Shown here: positions 59,120 through 64,000 of the stretch, one piece after another | How positions within the stretch are numbered: position 1 is the first letter of the stretch | How the letters are laid out: every line of letters starts with the position of its first letter | Source: Catellatospora vulcania | GTDB lineage: Bacteria; Actinomycetota; Actinomycetes; Mycobacteriales; Micromonosporaceae | Assembly: GCF_009720385.1 (NCBI RefSeq) | Contig: NZ_WARX01000025.1 | Coordinates: 1 to 64,000 of the forward strand | Length of the DNA stretch: 64,000 nucleotides | Direction: 5' to 3' | Translations under genes and position numbers: made by a program | The notes under the pieces: model-generated | The model's input: the letters and a program-made list of their open reading frames with translations, nothing else | Database searches by the model: none | What the model was told of the DNA's origin: nothing

Positions 59120-60469
59120 ATGGTGAAGCGCGAGGAGCGAGCGGAGCGAGCCCCGCTGTCGCGAACTGCCGGCAAGCCGGTGGAGCTGGTCAAGGAGGCG
59201 ATGCACGCCTCGGTGAGCGATCCCGTCGCCGCCTCGATGAACTTCCTCAACGAGGTCGCCGGGCGCTACCCCGACGCGATCTCACTGGCCGCCGGGCGGC
59301 CGTACGAGGGCTTCTACGACACCGCCGACATCAAGCGCTACCTCGACGTGTACGTCGCGTACCTGGGCGACCAGGGCAGCACCCCGGACCAGATCCGCCG
59401 CGCGCTGATGCAGTACGGCCGCACCAACGGCCAGATCCACGGGCTCATCGCCCGCATGCTCGCCATCGACGAGGGCATCGAGGTGCCCGCCGAGGCGATC
59501 TCGGTGACCGCGGGCTGCCAGGAAGCCATGATCATGGCGCTGCGCGGGCTGTGCGCCGGTCCCGACGACGTGCTGCTGGCCGCCGAGCCGTGTTACGTCG
59601 GCATCACCGGCGCGGCCCGGGTGCTCAACATCGACGTGGTGCCGGTGCCCGAGGGCCCCGACGGGCTCGACCCGGCCCGCGTCGCCGAAGTGGCCCGCGC
59701 CGTGCGCGCCCAGGGCCGCCGGCCCCGCGCGCTGTACCTGGTGCCCGACTTCTCCAACCCGTCCGGCCGCTGCCTGGACCTGCCCGCCCGGCACGCGCTG
59801 CTCGACGTCGCCGCCGCCGAGGACCTGCTGATCCTGGAGGACGACCCGTACGGCCTGTTCGGCCTCGACGACCGGCCCCGGCCGCGGCTGAAGTCCCTCG
59901 ACCGCGACCAGCGTGTGATCTACCTGGGCTCGTTCGCCAAGTCCTGCTTCCCCGGCGCGCGCATCGGCTTCCTGGTCGCCGACCAGACCGTCGTCGACGC
60001 GACCGGACACCGCACCCTGCTGGCCGAGGAGCTCTCCGCGATCAAGAGCATGGTCACGGTCAACACCTCCCCCATCGCGCAGGCCGTGGTCGGCGGCCTC
60101 CTGGTCGAGTCCGGCTGCAGCCTGAAGGCGGCCAATGTGGACAAGATCGCCTTCTACCGCCAGAACCTGCTGCGCCTGCTCGACGCCCTCGACCGGCATC
60201 TGCCCGCCCCCTGGCGCGACGAGGCGGGCATCTCCTGGAACGTCCCCGCCGGCGGCTTCTTCGCCATGGTCGACGTGCCCATCCCCGCCGACGAGAAGCT
60301 CCTGGAGGTCTCCGCCTCCCGCCACGGCGTCCTGTGGACCCCCATGAGCTTCTTCTACACCGACGGCGGCCACCACTCGCTGCGCCTGTCCTGCAGCGGT
60401 CTGGACCCCGACACCCTCGAAGAGGGCGTACGCCGCCTCGCCACCCTCCTGCGCGAGTCCATCGCCTGA
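59120..60469 (+). CDS. PLP aminotransferase, HpgT-like (aryl-glycine transaminase)
   Basis: The 449-residue fold type I aminotransferase carries SMNFLNEVAGRYPDAISLAAGRPYEGF, GRTNGQIHGLIARML, DFSNPSGRCLDLP, the PLP-lysine segment YLGSFAKSCFPGARIGF, SIKSM and TVNTSPIAQAVVGG. These segments recall HpgT of glycopeptide pathways, which makes hydroxy- or dihydroxyphenylglycine from the aryl-glyoxylate. It begins 15 nt after the Hmo-like gene with GGAGCGGA upstream. The N-terminal 30 residues are poorly conserved in style and may not all be translated. The third pathway enzyme, hydroxymandelate synthase, is not in the window. Confidence 0.85.
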   Translation: MVKREERAERAPLSRTAGKPVELVKEAMHASVSDPVAASMNFLNEVAGRYPDAISLAAGRPYEGFYDTADIKRYLDVYVAYLGDQGSTPDQIRRALMQYGRTNGQIHGLIARMLAIDEGIEVPAEAISVTAGCQEAMIMALRGLCAGPDDVLLAAEPCYVGITGAARVLNIDVVPVPEGPDGLDPARVAEVARAVRAQGRRPRALYLVPDFSNPSGRCLDLPARHALLDVAAAEDLLILEDDPYGLFGLDDRPRPRLKSLDRDQRVIYLGSFAKSCFPGARIGFLVADQTVVDATGHRTLLAEELSAIKSMVTVNTSPIAQAVVGGLLVESGCSLKAANVDKIAFYRQNLLRLLDALDRHLPAPWRDEAGISWNVPAGGFFAMVDVPIPADEKLLEVSASRHGVLWTPMSFFYTDGGHHSLRLSCSGLDPDTLEEGVRRLATLLRESIA

Positions 60470-60554
60470 CCCACTCCCCCCACGCCCCGGCCCGCCACAC
60501 GGCGGTCCGGGGCATTCGCCATGCACGCCCGCGCGACGCGCCCGCGCCCGGGTC

Positions 60555-60614
60555 GCAGTTTCGGGGAAAGTGCGGCTTCGGAGGCGTGGATTCGTGCAGT
60601 TTCCCCGAAAGTGC
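60555..60614. repeat. Long inverted repeat I, behind the aminotransferase gene
   Basis: Arms of 19 bp match at 17 positions, with an 11-bp perfect core TTTCGGGGAAA, around a 22-base loop. The two mismatches are symmetrical G/C exchanges. It lies 85 nt after the aminotransferase stop and 75 nt before the ArsR start. Confidence 0.7.
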
Positions 60615-60653
60615 CGTGCCGCGTGGTGTGCGCCACCGACCGTGTTTGCCTCC

Positions 60654-60671
60654 TTGACAAGTTTTGTTGTC
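60654..60671 (+). promoter_or_regulatory. ArsR-gene promoter with dyad
   Basis: TTGACA is overlapped by the dyad GACAA-GTTTTG-TTGTC (60656-60671), 18 bp before the ArsR start. ArsR proteins commonly bind such short dyads over their own promoters. Confidence 0.5.
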
Positions 60672-60688
60672 GGTGGGAGGGTGGGGGC

Positions 60689-61321
60689 ATGTACGAGGTA
60701 GGGGTGATCGAGGACGCGGCGGTGGCCGAGGTGTCGCTCGACCCGGTGCGGGCGCGGCTGCTGGCCGCGCTGGCCGAGCCGGGGTCGGCGACCACGCTGG
60801 CCGCGCAGGCCGGGCTGACCCGCCAGAAGGTCAACCACCACCTGCGCACGCTGGAGAGCCACGGGCTCATCGAGCTGGTCGAGGAGCGCCGCAAGGGCAA
60901 CTGCACCGAGCGCGTGCTGCGGGCGACCGCGGCGTCCTACGTCATCTCCCCGGCGGCGTTCGCGGCGGTCGCGCCCGATCCGGACCGCTCCCCCGACCAG
61001 CAGTCGGCCCGCTGGCTGCTGGCCCTGGCGTCGCGGCTGGTCCGCGAGGTCGGCGAGCTGATCACGGGGGCGCGGGCCGCGCGCCGGCCGCTGGCCACGT
61101 TCGCGGTGGACAGCGAGATCAGGTTCGCCTCCGCGGGCGACCGGGCCGCGTTCGCGGCCGAGCTGACCGAGACGCTCGCCGCGCTGGTCAGCCGTTATCA
61201 CGACGGGAGCGCCACCGGCGGCCGCCGGCACCGGCTGGTCGTGGGCCTGCACCCGAGCCTGCTGCTGCCACGCGCAGACGGCGGCGCCCACTCATCTGAG
61301 CAGGACACCGAGAAGGAGTAG
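60689..61321 (+). CDS. ArsR-type HTH regulator
   Basis: The 210-residue protein has a winged HTH (DPVRARLLAALAEPGSATTLAAQAGLTRQKVNHHLRTLESHGLIELVEERRKGNCTERVL) in the ArsR style without the metal-binding ELCVCDL motif. A C-terminal helical domain of about 110 residues follows (WLLALASRLVREVGELIT... AAFAAELTETLAALVSRY). The start follows GGGAGG. It is cotranscribed with an SRPBCC gene 4 nt downstream, a common actinobacterial pair in which the regulator controls the operon. Confidence 0.9.
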   Translation: MYEVGVIEDAAVAEVSLDPVRARLLAALAEPGSATTLAAQAGLTRQKVNHHLRTLESHGLIELVEERRKGNCTERVLRATAASYVISPAAFAAVAPDPDRSPDQQSARWLLALASRLVREVGELITGARAARRPLATFAVDSEIRFASAGDRAAFAAELTETLAALVSRYHDGSATGGRRHRLVVGLHPSLLLPRADGGAHSSEQDTEKE

Positions 61322-61325
61322 CACC

Positions 61326-62039
61326 ATGAGCAAGAAGTTCGAGATCGTGCGCGAGGGCGAGCTGCAGACCACCCCGGAGGAGTACTGGGACGCCGTCACC
61401 ACCGGCAACGGCGGCTGGCTGTGGCCGATGGAGTTCGAGCCGCGCGTCGGCGGGGCGGCCGCGTTCGGCGGCGTCATCACCGCATGGGACCCGCCGCACC
61501 GCCTCGCGTCCCGGATGGACGGCGACAACGGCTGGTTCAACCAGGTCGAGCACACCGTCGAGGGCCGTGACGGCGGCAAGACCTGGTTCCGGTACGTGCA
61601 CAGCGGCGTCTTCACCGACGACTGGGACAACCAGTACGACGGCGCCGGCCAGCACACCGACTTCTACCTGCACACCCTCGGGCAGTACCTGGCCCACTTC
61701 AGCCGCCGCCCGGTCGTCTACCTGTCGGCCGACGCCCCGGCGGCGTCGAACTCGCCCGACGGCTTCACCACGCTGCGCGGCGCGCTCGGCCTGACCGGGC
61801 AGAGCAAGCAGGACGACACGGTCCGGGTCGCGCTGCCGGGCGGGCAGACCGAGGCGGTCGTCGACTACCTGCACCCGAACTTCGTCGGGCTGCGTACCCA
61901 GGACGCGCTGTTCCGGTTCTTCGGCCGCAACGCGTTCGGCGCCCCGGTCGGCGTGGCCGTGCACCACTTCGACGCGGACGCCGACGCCGCCGCCGAGCAG
62001 AAGGCCCTCGAAGACTGGCTCCAGTCCGTCTACGCCTGA
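61326..62039 (+). CDS. SRPBCC/AHSA1-domain protein
   Basis: The 237-residue protein has a START-like cavity fold in the Aha1-C/SRPBCC group. Landmarks are FEIVREGELQTTPEEYWDAVT, WPMEFEPRVGG, ITAWDPPHRLASRM and the closing HTDFYLHTLGQYLAHFSRR helix. A second part (about 130-237) is less typical and gives the protein extra length. It may bind or transport a hydrophobic ligand. It probably forms an operon with the ArsR gene. Confidence 0.85.
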   Translation: MSKKFEIVREGELQTTPEEYWDAVTTGNGGWLWPMEFEPRVGGAAAFGGVITAWDPPHRLASRMDGDNGWFNQVEHTVEGRDGGKTWFRYVHSGVFTDDWDNQYDGAGQHTDFYLHTLGQYLAHFSRRPVVYLSADAPAASNSPDGFTTLRGALGLTGQSKQDDTVRVALPGGQTEAVVDYLHPNFVGLRTQDALFRFFGRNAFGAPVGVAVHHFDADADAAAEQKALEDWLQSVYA

Positions 62040-62056
62040 CCGCCCACCTCGTTCTG

Positions 62057-62121
62057 ATAGACGCTGGCCTATCACATCGATTTTTGAGAGATCATTCTCG
62101 ATGTGATAGGCCAGCGTCTAT
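62057..62121. terminator. Perfect 24-bp inverted repeat between convergent genes
   Basis: The arms (62057-62080 and 62098-62121) are exact complements over 24 bp with a 17-base T-rich loop. It lies 17 nt after the SRPBCC stop and about 65 nt from the hydrolase stop, so it can end both transcripts. It is the longest perfect palindrome of the window. Confidence 0.8.
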
Positions 62122-62187
62122 GCAGGGCGCGGGCGCAGCGCGCGGGCGCGGGGTGGGGTGGGCGCGGGTGCCGCGGGTGGGCCGGGG

Positions 62188-63123
62188 TCACGTGGTGAAC
62201 CAGGTGCGGAGCTGGGCGGCGGCCTGGGCGAGGGCGCGGCGGCCGGCGTCGAGTTCGCCGCCCATGCAGAAGAAGCCGTGGACCATGCCGTCGTAGCGGG
62301 TCAGCGTGACCGGCACACCCTCGCGGCCGAGCCGGCGGGCGTACTCCTCGGCCTGGTCGCGCAGCGGGTCGTACTCGGCGGTGACGATGAGGGCCGGGGG
62401 CAGGCCGGCCAGGGTGTCCGCGCGCAGCGGCGAGGCCAGCGGGTTCAGCCCGTCCTCGGGGGTGGCCAGGTAGTTCGCCCAGTACCAGGCGACCGAGGTG
62501 GCGTTGAACAGGTACGGGTCGGTGCCCTCGCGCAGCGAGGCGGTGTGCGAGCGGTGGTCGGTGTTCGGGTACACCAGCAGCTGCCCGGCCAGCGGCAGGT
62601 CGCCGTCCGTGCGGGCCAGCAGGGTCACCGCGGCGGCCAGGTTGCCGCCCGCGCTGTCGCCGCCGACGGCGATCCGGGCCGGGTCCGCGCCGATGGCGGC
62701 GGCGTTCGCGGCGACCCAGCGAACAGCGGCGTGGCAGTCGTGCACCGCGGCGGGGAACTTGTGCTCCGGGGCGAGCCGGTAGCCCGCCGCGACGACCAGG
62801 CACCCGGCGGCGTTGGCCAGGCTGCGGCACACCGCGTCGGAGGTGTCGATGGTGCCCAGGGTCCAGCCGCCGCCGAAGAAGTAGACCAGCACCGGCAGCT
62901 CGCCGCCGAGCACCGGACGATAGACGCGGATCGGCAGCGGCCCGCCGGGGCCGTCGATCTCGCGGTCGACGACCTCGGCGACCGGTTCGGGATCGCCCCC
63001 GGACGCCTGTATCGAGGCGAGGTCTGCGGCGCGGGCCTCGTCCACCGACAGCGTGTACAGCTGCGGGGCGTCGCTGGCTTCGCGACGCGCGCGCATCGCC
63101 TGGACCTGCGGGTGGAGTGGCAT
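62188..63123 (-). CDS. HSL-family alpha/beta hydrolase (esterase)
   Basis: The 311-residue enzyme has the hormone-sensitive-lipase fold with GDSAGGNLAAAV nucleophile elbow, Asp in EYDPLRDQAEEYARRL and His in DGMVHGFFCM. The oxyanion motif reads FGGGW, so the usual His of HGGG is Phe. The ATG follows CAGGAGAG. No signal peptide is seen, so it is cytosolic. It follows the ATP-grasp gene by 83 nt on the same strand and may share its pathway. Confidence 0.92.
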   Translation of the reverse strand: MPLHPQVQAMRARREASDAPQLYTLSVDEARAADLASIQASGGDPEPVAEVVDREIDGPGGPLPIRVYRPVLGGELPVLVYFFGGGWTLGTIDTSDAVCRSLANAAGCLVVAAGYRLAPEHKFPAAVHDCHAAVRWVAANAAAIGADPARIAVGGDSAGGNLAAAVTLLARTDGDLPLAGQLLVYPNTDHRSHTASLREGTDPYLFNATSVAWYWANYLATPEDGLNPLASPLRADTLAGLPPALIVTAEYDPLRDQAEEYARRLGREGVPVTLTRYDGMVHGFFCMGGELDAGRRALAQAAAQLRTWFTT

Positions 63124-63206
63124 CGAACTCTCCTGATCCTGCTGGGGCGGCCATGCCTGCGGCGGGCTCGGCGGGCCGCGGGAATCGCGACCTCGCGGGC
63201 GTGCCG

Positions 63207-64000
63207 TCAGCCGTCGGCGGCGGCCGCGTGGACGAAGTCCGCGTTGCGCGGGTCCGCGAACAGCTCCCGCAGCGTGGGGGCCAGCGGCAGCACCTCGATG
63301 TGCTGCCGGAACCAGTCGGCCAGCTCGGTGAGCCGCCGCTGCGCGGTGTCGACGTCGGCGGTGTGCACGGTGACCTCGCCCATGCGGGCGAAGGTGTTCG
63401 CGGCCCCGCCCTGCACACGCATGCCCTTGGGCACGAAGAGCCGGGCGTGCACCACGTCGGGCTGTGCCAGCACCTGCGCCACGGTCGGGCAGCCGAGCAC
63501 GACACCCGGTCGCAGCGGCAGGAACGTGGACGCCACCACACCCTCGCGGACCTGCACCTGCGGCTCGGCGACCGGCTCCAGCAGCGCGCGCACGCCGGCC
63601 TCGGCGAGGTCGACGCCGTACTTGTAGCGGATCTGGTCGCTGATCGGGCCGCCCGCGCGGCGGGCCGCGCACTCGCTGAACACCAGGGTGCCCGTCTCGG
63701 GCTGGTGGAACAGCTCCATGTGGAAGACGCCGTCGGTCAGGCCCAGCACCCGCAGCGCGTCGGTGACCAGCGGTGACGCCAGCTCGTAGGCCGCCTTGTC
63801 GGCGACCGGGTCGAGGCAGTACGTCTGCACGGGCGCCTTCTCCAGCACCGCGCTCAGGCAGGGCTGGGCATACCGGCCCAGGCTCAGGAAGCGCAGCTCC
63901 CCTTCGGACAGGAAACCGTCGGCGAACCACTCCTCGCCCGCGACGAACTCCTCGACCACGAAGGTGCGGGCCGCGGTGTTGTTCGCCCGGCACTGGGCGC
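63207..64000 (-). CDS. ATP-grasp ligase, C-terminal part (runs off the window)
   Basis: The frame stays open to the window edge, so the N-terminus is missing. The visible part has ATP-grasp segments FVVEEFVAGEEWFADGF, FHMELFHQPETGTLVFSECAARRAGG with the metal-binding Glu and an Arg, and SDQIRYKYGVDLAEAG. A C-terminal lid domain follows (GVVLGCPTVAQVLAQPDVVHARLFVPKGM). This is the carboxylate-amine ligase type that includes L-amino acid ligases. An internal GTG at 63959 is not the true start. It could join amino acids in a small-molecule pathway; linkage to the Hmo/HpgT genes is only positional. Confidence 0.85.
   Translation of the reverse strand, partial: AQCRANNTAARTFVVEEFVAGEEWFADGFLSEGELRFLSLGRYAQPCLSAVLEKAPVQTYCLDPVADKAAYELASPLVTDALRVLGLTDGVFHMELFHQPETGTLVFSECAARRAGGPISDQIRYKYGVDLAEAGVRALLEPVAEPQVQVREGVVASTFLPLRPGVVLGCPTVAQVLAQPDVVHARLFVPKGMRVQGGAANTFARMGEVTVHTADVDTAQRRLTELADWFRQHIEVLPLAPTLRELFADPRNADFVHAAAADG

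Noticed and set aside
62188-63993. A 601-codon frame joining extra sequence to the HSL hydrolase
   Set aside because: The first 290 codons are an out-of-frame reading of the ATP-grasp gene. The hydrolase has its own ATG and ribosome site at 63123.

Overview
The window is very GC-rich actinobacterial DNA. Genes sit close together, GTG and TTG starts are common, Tat-like and lipoprotein signal peptides recur, and several two-component pairs end in LuxR-type regulators. Secreted polysaccharidases with actinomycete CBM layouts, SigE-family sigma factors, and genes that seem to be read from leaderless mRNAs (a TANNNT -10 box 6-7 nt before the start codon) point to a filamentous soil actinomycete. 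Micromonosporaceae is my best guess; this is inference, not a database match.

Layout. 1-7.2 kb: small membrane protein, methyltransferase, orphan amino-acid-type binding lipoprotein divergent from a full GGDEF-EAL protein, then a large secreted beta-helix glycosidase. 7.6-10.9 kb: three-gene run (proline-iminopeptidase-like hydrolase, NagZ-like GH3 lipoprotein, class C serine hydrolase) that looks like wall-fragment processing. 11.2-16.2 kb: secreted unknown protein, dienelactone-hydrolase-like protein, a three-gene membrane peptide/histidine kinase/response regulator unit, and a MerR-methyltransferase fusion. 16.4-19.4 kb: small genomic island at the 3' end of a tRNA(CAU) gene, made of two units. 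One carries a Fic toxin with a composite Phd/VbhA-like antitoxin, the other an overlapping pair of unknown genes of which the second looks like a PD-(D/E)XK nuclease. 19.6-31.2 kb: kinase-like protein, secreted Ig-repeat protein, tRNA-Asn, an ABC-2 exporter, dnaG, dgt and unknowns. 31.4-45 kb: GH16 glucanase, an electron-transfer operon (heme-type membrane protein with ferredoxin tail, FAD reductase, lipoprotein), DUF4142 and DUF1996 proteins, a modular GH9 cellulase, a VOC protein and pyruvate phosphate dikinase. LacI/CebR-like boxes lie upstream of GH16, upstream of GH9 and between the dikinase and a P450. 45-57.5 kb: P450, M23 endopeptidase behind a perfect CRP-type palindrome, MerR-GyrI regulator, a sugar ABC importer, PP2C-like phosphatase, SigE sigma/anti-sigma-like pair, and a second kinase/regulator pair. 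57.5-64 kb: a tiny repeat-peptide gene with its own promoter, strong ribosome site and terminator, divergent from an Hmo/HpgT-like pair (aryl-glycine type chemistry), then ArsR/SRPBCC, an HSL-type hydrolase and the end of an ATP-grasp ligase.

A feature that runs through the window is a set of long, widely spaced inverted repeats between genes. Two sets share arm sequences, so they are families. In three imperfect cases the mismatches are G-U pairs only in the RNA of the gene just upstream. The strongest candidates for new biology are the tRNA island with its unknown pair, the repeat peptide beside Hmo/HpgT, the composite Fic antitoxin, and the MerR-methyltransferase fusion.
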